NCBI GenBank assembly: GCA_937893815.1
Contig: CALCSH010000601.1
Span: forward strand, 1 to 5,761
DNA from: an uncultured Anaerolineae bacterium
Lineage (GTDB): Bacteria; Chloroflexota; Anaerolineae; Anaerolineales; UBA11858
DNA: 5,761 bases
Direction of reading: 5' to 3'
Shown here piece by piece: positions 1 to 5,761 of the stretch. Positions within the stretch are counted from its first letter, which is position 1. Each line of letters opens with the position of its first letter. The notes under the pieces are model-generated. The model saw only the letters and a program-made list of their open reading frames with translations, searched no databases and was not told the DNA's origin. The translations under genes and the position numbers were made by a program.

Positions 1-1
1 C

Positions 2-1318
2 GGCATGGCGCACCGCGGGCAATGGATCACACTGGCGATATTTTATTCATCCTCGGCCGTGATTTATATGAGTGGTGCTGGCAAGTCAGATATTTTTGCG
101 TTGGCTTTAGGGATCGCGGCGTATTATTGGGCATTGCAAATTTACAAAGGTGCAACACCGTTATCATTTTGGCTGACCGGCTTATTATTGGGTTTTTCTA
201 TTATTGCCAAAGTTAGCTATTTGCCGGTGATGGGGGTTAGTATTCTTCTTTTATGTGTATGGTGTTTATTGGCTGGAAAGACCGGCCAACTGCCACGTAA
301 TGATGCATTCAAATTTATGGTAGGCGCAGCCCTCCAAATCGCGCTGGCCTTTGCGATAGCTGTTTTACCTCATTTGATTAAAAACGGCGTGTTGTTTGAT
401 AGTCCATTTGCTCCCTTTATCGGTGAGTCTCAAAGTTGGGCAAATCAAAACTGGTTTAGCCCTGAGACAACAAAACGTATTCTTCTCGCATATCCCCTTT
501 CTTTGACCTATGGCAGTTATTGGGCACAAGGAGGTAATTTGTCACCTTTGGTACTGGCATTTTTGCCTTTGTCATTGTTTTTGCCGCTGCCCCGCTCGTG
601 GCGTTATAGCCCTTTAGTTGCAGTGACTCTGTCGGCTTTTGGGGGTGTCCTGACGTGGGTGATCCTCCGGCCATCGGTGTTTGCACCGCGCTACATTCTG
701 GCTACTTTGATACTCTTGATCCTGTTGCCCGCTAGAGCGGCTGAGTACATTAGCCGAATAGAAACTCGCCCAAGCTGGCTGTCAGTTGGTATTGTGACAA
801 CTATATTCATTACTGTAATTTCAGTTGGTCCTATTTTCGTTGATGTTGTGTTTTTTCCAGAGAAATCATATCGTTATCTCGCGGGAGAGCTTGGCGTTTG
901 TGGACGGGAGTACGAATATTGTGGACAGCAGGAATGGCTTAATCGGAAGGCTGAATTTGGCGACCGAATATTTCTGGGATCGTATCAGCGCTACTGGCTA
1001 CGATCTGACTTGTTGCAATGTCTGAGTAACATAGAAGATGAGGCTGCGATATTCTCTGCTCCTGAAAATGATCGATGGCTGACTATTTATCAGCGTGGGT
1101 TTCGTTACATACTGGTCGAGACAACAACCCATGCACAATTTCTAAGTATGTTAGATTATGAAGATTTACCGAATTGGCTGAACGTGGTAGAAATCGACAA
1201 TGATGGGCAAATAATCTTATATCGACTGGATGCAACAGATCCACCTGGTAGTCAACTAATTGTTTGTCAACGCCGCTTATCTTCGAAGGTTTGGGATATT
1301 GTTTCACAAGGTGACTAA
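2..1318 (+). CDS. GT-C-like polytopic membrane glycosyltransferase, copy 1 (5' partial)
   Basis: This is the C-terminal part of a multi-pass membrane protein that is probably a GT-C-fold glycosyltransferase (PMT/GT39-like), which would use a lipid-linked sugar donor on the outer membrane face. The frame is open to the left edge. Its first visible codon aligns with residue 212 of the complete paralogue at 1575-3521, so about 211 residues lie upstream, and the ATG at position 5 is internal. Visible are a run of hydrophobic segments (encoded to about position 860), the loop motif GNLSPLVLAFLPLSL, the conserved RPSVFAPRYILATL segment, and a soluble C-terminal domain of about 130 residues. The catalytic N-terminal loop is outside the window. 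The body is about 62% identical in protein to copy 2 (first 50 residues counted), but the last 119 shared codons are about 88% identical. It ends in SQGD where copy 2 ends in SP. The family assignment is inferred from topology and the paralogue; the exact donor and acceptor are unknown. Confidence 0.8.
   Translation, partial: GMAHRGQWITLAIFYSSSAVIYMSGAGKSDIFALALGIAAYYWALQIYKGATPLSFWLTGLLLGFSIIAKVSYLPVMGVSILLLCVWCLLAGKTGQLPRNDAFKFMVGAALQIALAFAIAVLPHLIKNGVLFDSPFAPFIGESQSWANQNWFSPETTKRILLAYPLSLTYGSYWAQGGNLSPLVLAFLPLSLFLPLPRSWRYSPLVAVTLSAFGGVLTWVILRPSVFAPRYILATLILLILLPARAAEYISRIETRPSWLSVGIVTTIFITVISVGPIFVDVVFFPEKSYRYLAGELGVCGREYEYCGQQEWLNRKAEFGDRIFLGSYQRYWLRSDLLQCLSNIEDEAAIFSAPENDRWLTIYQRGFRYILVETTTHAQFLSMLDYEDLPNWLNVVEIDNDGQIILYRLDATDPPGSQLIVCQRRLSSKVWDIVSQGD
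950..1306 (+). repeat. High-identity 3' block of GT-C copy 1 (partner 3159-3515)
   Basis: A gap-free direct repeat of 357 bases is shared with 3159-3515 at an offset of 2209. I counted 27 mismatches, which is about 92% identity, including exact runs of more than 30 bases. Of the 24 codons that differ, 10 differences are synonymous and 14 are not. The block encodes most of the soluble C-terminal domain (motifs AEFGDRI, RYWLRSDLLQCLSN, QRGFRYILV, NDGQIILYRLD). Immediately upstream the copies differ strongly and carry a one-codon indel (CGREYEYCG against CGRDDLHYCE). Immediately downstream similarity stops at the gene end. The lines I counted in this block are 35-43% G+C, compared with 47-52% in the upstream body of the same gene. 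Confidence 0.9.
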
Positions 1319-1326
1319 CATTTTTA

Positions 1327-1333
1327 GAGAGGA
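1327..1333 (+). promoter_or_regulatory. Ribosome binding site for the small ORF at 1339
   Basis: GAGAGGA lies five bases before the ATG at 1339 and eight bases after the stop codon of copy 1. This is a strong Shine-Dalgarno sequence at good spacing, and it decides the start of the small gene. The longer open frame that begins at 1260 has no such signal and its start lies inside copy 1. Confidence 0.7.
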
Positions 1334-1338
1334 CAAAA

Positions 1339-1544
1339 ATGAAGCAAGAAGGTTTTATTCTTTGGATAAAAAAGTCCACAGATTGGTTCTTCTTCTGTGG
1401 ATGGGTATAAGTATGTTTGTATTTATGTTATTGTTTGGACCTCATGAATTCTGGTGGATTTTACAGAAACTTGGTTTGGGTGAGGTAATGACCTCAATCA
1501 AGTTTTGGCTATCTGGTTTTTTTACGGCTGGATACAATGGATAA
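1339..1544 (+). CDS. Candidate small membrane protein requiring a -1 frameshift (68 aa)
   Basis: I do not recognise this protein. Translation from the ATG at 1339 (good ribosome binding site, 20 bases after the stop of copy 1) gives only 23 residues, MKQEGFILWIKK then STDWFFFCGWV, and stops at 1408-1410. A -1 shift on A AAA AAG at 1368-1374 joins MKQEGFILWIKK to a 56-codon frame ending at 1542-1544. The joined product has a basic N-terminus, one clear hydrophobic segment (about residues 15-33, LVLLLWMGISMFVFMLLFG), then a tryptophan-rich part (HEFWWILQ) and a second, weaker hydrophobic stretch (FWLSGFF). It would be an inner-membrane peptide with its N-terminus inside. Alternatives are a gene broken by loss of one A from the run of six, a sequencing error there, or reinitiation at ATG 1401 or 1413, which flank the 23-residue stop and would give 47 or 43 residues. 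It sits between two GT-C genes, so an accessory role with them is possible but unproven. Confidence 0.5.
1368..1374 (+). other. Candidate -1 ribosomal slippery heptamer A AAA AAG
   Basis: The heptamer is in the right register: the zero-frame codons from ATG 1339 are ATA AAA AAG, giving A AAA AAG. This is the classic bacterial -1 slip site known from dnaX and from IS3-family elements. The -1 frame it leads into is the one that stays open to 1542. An AAGAAGG sequence at 1346-1352, 15 bases upstream, could pair with 16S rRNA as an upstream stimulator, although the distance is slightly longer than usual. Confidence 0.45.
1375..1401 (+). other. 8-bp hairpin directly after the slippery heptamer
   Basis: TCCACAGA (1375-1382) is exactly complementary to TCTGTGGA (1394-1401), with an 11-base loop, and G1374-U1402 can extend the stem. 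There is no U-tract after it, so it is not an intrinsic terminator. It may stimulate frameshifting or hold up initiation at the ATG at 1401, whose A closes the stem. The zero spacing to the heptamer is shorter than the 5-9 bases usual for stimulatory structures, which weakens the frameshift reading. Confidence 0.45.
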
Positions 1545-1574
1545 TCTATCAGTATCAGCAATTGCGAGGAGTTC

Positions 1575-3521
1575 ATGTTTCTATTGTTAAAAATAGTCCT
1601 GATGCTTTTTGTCTACTCTGTAGCTTGTTTGGGGATAGGTAATATATCCTTACATGTGCTGACTAGATTTATAAAACAATCGCATCAAGCATCGCCGGGC
1701 ACAGAAATAGCTACTGCATTTATATTAGGGCAGGGCGTCTTGGCGTCATTTTGGATACTTTTGGCATTAGAAGGATGGTTTATTCCCGAACTTCTCTTTG
1801 GGGTTGTTCTAACTGTTGCAATAAGTGGTGTATTCTTTCTTTATCAGCGATGGACTGATTTCCGCCGTCAAATAGTTTCTATTTGGCGCGAACTATGCTC
1901 TGAACCATTGGTATGGCAGCTGATGGCAGGCCTTACGCTTTTTTTATGTCTGCTCTGGGTAACTTCAGTTGGTCGTTCACTGGCTTGGGACGCGATTACT
2001 TTTTATATGTCTCGTTCCAAACTTGTTGCGTATTCACATCAATTATTGCCACTCAGAGGATTTGAGAATCTCTCAAGCTTTGGGTTTTTAGGCGAAATAC
2101 ACTATGCGGCGTTGACTGCACTTGCTGATGAGACTGCGGCAACCTTATTTTCCTGGCCGACTTCTATTGCTGCCGCAATAATTTTGATGGCGGTGGGACG
2201 TCAAGTTGGAATAGGGCGTCGAGGGCAATGGATAATCCTAACAATTTTCTATTCAACATCAGCTATTACATTCCTGAGTGGTGATGGAAAAGTTGATTTA
2301 TTTGCATTGGCACTTGGGATTTCGGCATATTATTGGGGGATGAAAATACAAAAAGGGCCACGTCAATTGGCTTCTTGGATGACTGGGTTGTTGGTTGGGT
2401 TTTCCAGTATTGCAAAAATTAGTTATGTTCCTGTGATGGGGACTAGCATTTTATTAATAGCTGGTTGGGGGCTTTTGGATGAAAAATTTAGTCAACATCA
2501 GTTTCTAGATACATTAAAGTCCATTCTACTTTGTGGGTTTCAAACTTCACTTGCATTAATTCTTGCTTTACTACCGCATTTTATTATGAATGGCTTATTG
2601 TTTGATAATCCTTTTCTTCCTTTTGGCAGTGACTATCATACGTGGGAGAACCAATCCTGGTTTAGCCCTGTAACAACGAATCGAATTCTACTGACGTACC
2701 CGCTATCTTTAACTTATGGTAGCTTTTTTGCTCAGATGGGCAATTTGTCACCATTGGTCCTGGCATTTTTGCCCTTGTCATTGTATCTCCCGCGGCCTCG
2801 CTCGTGGTTTCGCAGTCCTTTGTTTGTCGTAACTTTCTCGGCTGTAGTTGGTATTTTGACCTGGGTTATTTTTCGTCCATCAGTTTTTGCACCGCGCTAC
2901 ATTTTGGCTACATTAATGCTTTTAACGCTATTGCCTGCTAAGGCGGTTGAGTATGCGAGTAGGAGTGTTTACTCACGCTGGATAATAGCAGGCATATTTA
3001 TTAGTGTGTTAGTGACTGGACTTTCAGTTGGACGTCTTTCTTATACCATGGGTGCGTTTTCTCCAGTAAAGACATATCAATATTTTGCCGGAAAACTAAA
3101 TGTTTGCGGGCGTGATGATCTTCACTATTGCGAACCGATGGAATTAATAAATCAGGAAGCTGAATTTGGCGACCGAATATTACTGGGGTCTTACCCTCGC
3201 TACTGGCTACGATCTGACTTGTTGCAATGCCTGAGTAACATTGAAGATGAGGCTGCGATATTCTCTGCACCTGAAGATGATCGATGGCTGGCTATTTATC
3301 AGCGTGGGTTTCGTTACATACTGGTCGCGACAACAACCCATGCACATTTTCTAAGTATGTTAGATTATGAAGATTTGCCGAGTTGGCTGAATGTGGTTGA
3401 AATCAGCAATGATGGGCAAATAATCTTATATCGACTGGATACAACAGAGCCACCTGGTGATCAACTACTTGCTTGTCAACGCCGCTCATCTTCGAAGGTT
3501 TGGGACATTGTTTCACCATAA
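1575..3521 (+). CDS. GT-C-like polytopic membrane glycosyltransferase, copy 2 (complete)
   Basis: This is a 648-residue integral membrane protein with roughly 13 hydrophobic segments between residues 3 and 485 and a soluble C-terminal domain at about 490-648. That layout, and an early outward loop carrying WDAITFYMSR (Asp139) followed by FLGEIHYAAL (Glu174), resemble GT-C enzymes of the PMT/GT39 type. In that family an acidic residue in the first large loop acts in transfer from a polyprenyl-phosphate sugar, so Asp139 is the best catalytic candidate (inference). Other marks shared with copy 1 are the NLSPLVLAFLPLSL loop and the FRPSVFAPRYILATL segment. The start is supported by GAGGAG at 1566-1571, though it lies only three bases from the ATG. 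The membrane body is A+T-rich (32-47% G+C in the lines I counted). The 3' block at 3159-3515 is nearly identical to copy 1. It could instead be a related membrane protein without transferase activity. Sugar and acceptor are unknown. Confidence 0.8.
   Translation: MFLLLKIVLMLFVYSVACLGIGNISLHVLTRFIKQSHQASPGTEIATAFILGQGVLASFWILLALEGWFIPELLFGVVLTVAISGVFFLYQRWTDFRRQIVSIWRELCSEPLVWQLMAGLTLFLCLLWVTSVGRSLAWDAITFYMSRSKLVAYSHQLLPLRGFENLSSFGFLGEIHYAALTALADETAATLFSWPTSIAAAIILMAVGRQVGIGRRGQWIILTIFYSTSAITFLSGDGKVDLFALALGISAYYWGMKIQKGPRQLASWMTGLLVGFSSIAKISYVPVMGTSILLIAGWGLLDEKFSQHQFLDTLKSILLCGFQTSLALILALLPHFIMNGLLFDNPFLPFGSDYHTWENQSWFSPVTTNRILLTYPLSLTYGSFFAQMGNLSPLVLAFLPLSLYLPRPRSWFRSPLFVVTFSAVVGILTWVIFRPSVFAPRYILATLMLLTLLPAKAVEYASRSVYSRWIIAGIFISVLVTGLSVGRLSYTMGAFSPVKTYQYFAGKLNVCGRDDLHYCEPMELINQEAEFGDRILLGSYPRYWLRSDLLQCLSNIEDEAAIFSAPEDDRWLAIYQRGFRYILVATTTHAHFLSMLDYEDLPSWLNVVEISNDGQIILYRLDTTEPPGDQLLACQRRSSSKVWDIVSP
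3159..3515 (+). repeat. High-identity 3' block of GT-C copy 2 (partner 950-1306)
   Basis: This is the second copy of the 357-base block. It covers residues 529-647 of the protein and starts in AEFGDRI. Its composition (40% G+C in the line at 3361) is like the rest of copy 2, unlike the situation in copy 1. The same block is therefore at home in copy 2 and looks imported in copy 1. Confidence 0.9.
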
Positions 3522-3551
3522 ATTAATCTCACCAATTGACAAAAGGAACAT

Positions 3552-4517
3552 ATGAATCAACATATTGTGGATAAAAATATCTTCATCACCGGCGGTGGAG
3601 GCTTTATTGGCTCTACCATTGCCGGGCGGCTTGTTGAGAAAAACCGCGTCGTGCTTTTTGATAATTTAACACGCAACTCACTGAAGACGCAATCATTTCG
3701 GAATCATCCGAATCTAACGCTGATTGAGGGCGATATTCTGGATAATGACGCCCTAACCCGCGCCATGCAAGGCGCAGATTACGTGGTTCATTGTGCGGCG
3801 ATTGCGGGTATTGATACCGTCATTCAGCGCCCGGTTAATACTATGCGTGTGAATATGGTCGGCTCGGCCAACGTACTCGAAGCGGCATCTCGATTGCCCG
3901 CTGTTGAGCGCGTGGTTTGCTTTTCTACCAGTGAGGTCTTTGGGCAGCGTGCATTTCGTTCACAGGAAACCGATAAAACAGTTATGGGGCAGGTTGGCGA
4001 AGCGCGTTGGACCTATGCTGTCAGTAAGCTCGCCGAAGAGCATCTCGCCATCGCCTATTATCAGGAGATGGGCCTGCCCACAACCGTTGTGCGTCCCTTC
4101 AATGTCTACGGGCCGGGGCAGGTTGGCGAGGGCGCTATTCGTATCTTTATTGAGCGAGCCATCAGGAACGAAAAAATAGAAATTCATGGCGATGGTACGC
4201 AAATCCGTGCCTGGTGTTATGTGGATGATATGATCGATGGCACATTACGCGCCATGACCCACCCGGCGGCGATTGGCGAATCATTTAATATTGGCAACCA
4301 ACGGGCCGTGGTGACGATTTACGGTTTGGCAAATGCGGTAGTTCGCGTGTTGGATTCCGAATCGGAAATTGTGTTTACGCGCAAAGATTATGTGGATGTG
4401 GAATTGCGCATCCCCGCCGTGAAGAAGGCGCGTGACGTGCTGGGCTTCGAGGCCAAAATAGACCTGGATGATGGTATTCGACGAACGGCTGCATTCTATC
4501 GCAGCCAGTCGAAATAG
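3552..4517 (+). CDS. NAD-dependent nucleotide-sugar epimerase/dehydratase (extended SDR)
   Basis: This 321-residue cytoplasmic enzyme is full length for the extended short-chain dehydrogenase family (GalE/UXS/RmlB relatives). It would make or interconvert a nucleotide sugar for the polymer. The Rossmann motif GGGGFIG is at 14-20, with Asp37 (VLFDNL) placed to bind the adenosine ribose, which favours NAD over NADP. GD at 60-61 and HCAAIAG at 80-86 are cofactor-contact motifs. The catalytic triad region shows STSEVFG at 125-131 and YAVSK at 155-159 (Tyr155, Lys159), followed by RPFNVYGPGQ at 181-190. The substrate side has HGDGTQIRAWCYVDD at 212-226, an unusual W-C version of the usual R-x-F-x-Y-V-D-D. 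The ATG follows AAGGAA at 3543-3548. The gap after copy 2 is 30 bases. It is visibly richer in G+C than the gene before it (52-57% in two lines). Whether it acts as a 4-epimerase, decarboxylase or dehydratase cannot be told from motifs alone. Confidence 0.88.
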   Translation: MNQHIVDKNIFITGGGGFIGSTIAGRLVEKNRVVLFDNLTRNSLKTQSFRNHPNLTLIEGDILDNDALTRAMQGADYVVHCAAIAGIDTVIQRPVNTMRVNMVGSANVLEAASRLPAVERVVCFSTSEVFGQRAFRSQETDKTVMGQVGEARWTYAVSKLAEEHLAIAYYQEMGLPTTVVRPFNVYGPGQVGEGAIRIFIERAIRNEKIEIHGDGTQIRAWCYVDDMIDGTLRAMTHPAAIGESFNIGNQRAVVTIYGLANAVVRVLDSESEIVFTRKDYVDVELRIPAVKKARDVLGFEAKIDLDDGIRRTAAFYRSQSK

Positions 4518-4538
4518 TTCAGGAAGCGGAGTTGTCGC

Positions 4539-5054
4539 ATGGCTTATTCATCACACGGTACCGGATTGTTTGATCATTCCCAATTTCGACACATTGGCGA
4601 AAATGTGATCTTTGAGCCGGGGGTGTTGATTTTCCACCCGGAGAATATGGAAATCGGGGATAATGTCTATATTGGGCATTATTCCATTCTCAAGGGATAT
4701 TATAAAAATGTGATGACGATTGGTAGTGGTACCTGGATTGGGCAGCAGTGTTTTTTTCATAGTGCTGGCGGCCTGTCCATCGGGCGCAATGTTGGTATCG
4801 GGCCAGGTGTGAAAATTTTGACATCTAGCCACACTTTAGAGAGCCGGGAAATTCCCATTTTGCATAACCCAATTGACTTCGCGCCTGTCGTTATTGGGGA
4901 TGACAGTGATATTGGCGTTGGCGCGATTATCTTGCCCGGTGTGACGATTGGGCAAGGCGTTCAGGTCGGTGCAGGCGCGGTGGTTACTGAATCGGTAGCC
5001 GATTATTGCGTTGTGGCAGGTGTTCCGGCGGTCATTTTGCGGCATCGGGAATGA
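4539..5054 (+). CDS. Hexapeptide-repeat (left-handed beta-helix) acyltransferase
   Basis: This 171-residue protein has the imperfect hexapeptide pattern of the LbH acyltransferase superfamily (maltose/galactoside O-acetyltransferase and WbbJ-like sugar acetyltransferases). Repeats run through about 18-50 (IGENVIFEPGV, IGDNVYIGHYSI), 59-92 (MTIGSGTWIG, LSIGRNVGIGPG) and 118-152 (VVIGDDSDIGVGAIILPG, VTIGQGVQVGAGAVV), closing with the typical VVAGVPAVILR. His98, in the loop ILTSSHTLES between coils, is the likely catalytic base. It would act as a cytoplasmic trimer using acetyl-CoA or a similar donor on a sugar or nucleotide sugar. GGAG at 4528-4531 lies seven bases before the ATG. The gene follows the epimerase by 21 bases, so the acceptor may be that enzyme's product (inference). 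The first 20 residues do not fit the repeat. N- or O-acylation cannot be decided. Confidence 0.88.
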   Translation: MAYSSHGTGLFDHSQFRHIGENVIFEPGVLIFHPENMEIGDNVYIGHYSILKGYYKNVMTIGSGTWIGQQCFFHSAGGLSIGRNVGIGPGVKILTSSHTLESREIPILHNPIDFAPVVIGDDSDIGVGAIILPGVTIGQGVQVGAGAVVTESVADYCVVAGVPAVILRHRE

Positions 5055-5064
5055 GCAGGAAATC

Positions 5065-5761
5065 ATGACTCAGTTGACAGTGTGTATGTTCAGCAATCTA
5101 TACCCGCCGGTGGTCAGCGGTTCTTCAACGCAGACTTATTTTCTGGCGCAAGAGTTAGCCCGGCAAGGGCATAAAGTGATTGTGATCACCGCCCAGGTTG
5201 ATGCGGCTACGCCGGAAAGCACAGAGCAAGATGGCGTAATCGTTCATCGGTTAAAAGCATCTGTGTTGCCTGCCTTGTCCATCGCATTAAATTTCCCCTG
5301 GCTCAATTTAACTTTTCGTCCTGCCAACTTGCGCCGCGTAACCGCCATTTTGGAAGAACATCGCCCTGATATTTTGCATTTGCATAATCACATGTTCGAT
5401 CTGGGCCTGGTTGCGGCACGGATGCGCAAGCGTTTCAAAATCCCTATGGTTACTACGGTGCATACCATTATCCGGCATAGTAATCCTCTCTATAATCTTG
5501 TTTTGCTGCCAGCAGATCGGATTTTGTTAAAGAAATTAGTAATAGACAAGTCCGATAGACTGATTTGCCCCGATTTTAACGTCAGCCGCTATGTGCAAGA
5601 AACGTTTCATCGTGCCGGGACGACGATCGTTCCGTATGGGATCGAAACTCTGACGAATTTCGATCCTGAGCGGGTGGAAGAACTTCGTCAACAGTATCAA
5701 CTTCAGCAGAAACGCGTCATTCTATCCGTCGGTCATGTGCATGAAATTCGTAACCGCCACG
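5065..5761 (+). CDS. GT4-family (GT-B fold) glycosyltransferase, 3' partial
   Basis: The frame is open to the right edge, with 232 complete codons visible, about 60% of the usual 370-400 residues. It begins at ATG 5065, ten bases after the acyltransferase stop, with AGGA at 5057-5060. The N-terminal domain is typical of GT4 retaining transferases: NLYPPVVSG at 11-19 (acceptor-side glycine loop), AQELARQGHKVIVIT at 28-42, DILHLHNH at 102-109 and PMVTTVHT at 127-134. The linker into the donor domain is IVPYGIE at 188-194, and ILSVGHVHEIRNRH at 219-232 is the start of the nucleotide-phosphate binding motif. The E-x7-E donor motif lies outside the window. It should add a sugar from a nucleotide-sugar donor at the cytoplasmic membrane face, and the neighbouring epimerase is a candidate source of the donor (inference). 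Specificity is unknown. Base composition in the line I counted (47% G+C) is intermediate. Confidence 0.88.
   Translation, partial: MTQLTVCMFSNLYPPVVSGSSTQTYFLAQELARQGHKVIVITAQVDAATPESTEQDGVIVHRLKASVLPALSIALNFPWLNLTFRPANLRRVTAILEEHRPDILHLHNHMFDLGLVAARMRKRFKIPMVTTVHTIIRHSNPLYNLVLLPADRILLKKLVIDKSDRLICPDFNVSRYVQETFHRAGTTIVPYGIETLTNFDPERVEELRQQYQLQQKRVILSVGHVHEIRNRH

Noticed and set aside
5..7. ATG as the start of copy 1
   Set aside because: The frame is open to the left edge, and the preceding glycine codon also aligns with copy 2 residue 212. No ribosome binding site fits, so this is an internal codon of a truncated gene.
456..686. Antisense open frame, with similar ones at 1083-1379, 3001-3270, 3960-4202, 4551-4832 and 4836-5066
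   Set aside because: Each lies opposite a clearly coding gene, or mostly so, with no ribosome binding site or recognisable protein pattern. They are shadows of the + strand frames.
1375..1401. Hairpin as a rho-independent terminator after copy 1
   Set aside because: No run of T follows the stem, the loop is large, and the stem lies inside the small ORF.
1260..1544. A 94-residue frame starting inside the 3' end of copy 1
   Set aside because: Its first part overlaps well-conserved copy 1 coding sequence in another frame and its ATG lacks a Shine-Dalgarno sequence. Only the part after about 1374 looks like protein, reached by frameshift or reinitiation.
1339..1544. Slippery heptamer as part of an IS3-type transposase
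   Set aside because: There is no DDE or helix-turn-helix protein, no inverted terminal repeats and no target duplication. The product is only a short hydrophobic peptide.
3904..4179. Second + strand frame inside the epimerase gene
   Set aside because: The epimerase frame carries the Rossmann and YxxxK motifs across this region. The alternative frame has no family character.

Overview
The window is a polysaccharide or glycoconjugate assembly locus. All of its genes lie on the + strand and are closely packed, so it is probably one operon that extends past both window ends. It encodes large polytopic GT-C-like membrane proteins, an extended-SDR nucleotide-sugar epimerase/dehydratase, a left-handed beta-helix acyltransferase and a GT4-type glycosyltransferase. 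This is typical of a surface-polysaccharide or protein-glycosylation cluster in a free-living bacterium. The phylum cannot be fixed from the sequence. The style of the proteins would fit an anaerobic Chloroflexota lineage among others, but that is only a guess.

Layout. Positions 2-1318 hold the 3' two thirds of a first GT-C-like gene (copy 1). Positions 1319-1574 are a 256-base spacer containing a small, well-initiated reading frame. That frame can make a 68-residue membrane peptide only if the ribosome slips -1 at an A AAA AAG heptamer (1368-1374). Positions 1575-3521 hold a complete 648-residue paralogue (copy 2). Then follow the epimerase (3552-4517), the acyltransferase (4539-5054) and the 5' part of a GT4 glycosyltransferase (5065 to window end). 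The gaps after copy 2 are 30, 21 and 10 bases, and each start has a plausible Shine-Dalgarno sequence. I see no convincing terminator, tRNA, rRNA, CRISPR array or insertion sequence.

How the genes may work together (inference): the SDR enzyme makes or remodels a nucleotide sugar, the acyltransferase decorates the sugar or its precursor, and the GT4 enzyme adds a residue on the cytoplasmic face. The paired GT-C proteins would then transfer lipid-linked sugars on the outer face of the membrane.

Two observations stand out. First, the tandem GT-C copies are mosaic. Their membrane bodies are clearly diverged (about 69% nucleotide identity in a hand-counted stretch), yet their last 119 shared codons are about 92% identical with abrupt edges, and copy 1 changes base composition where that block begins. 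This suggests gene conversion or domain exchange. Second, the small ORF between the copies combines a good ribosome binding site, a canonical -1 slippery heptamer, an immediately adjacent 8-bp hairpin and an open -1 frame with a membrane-protein character. It is either a programmed frameshift gene or a gene broken by a one-base homopolymer change.
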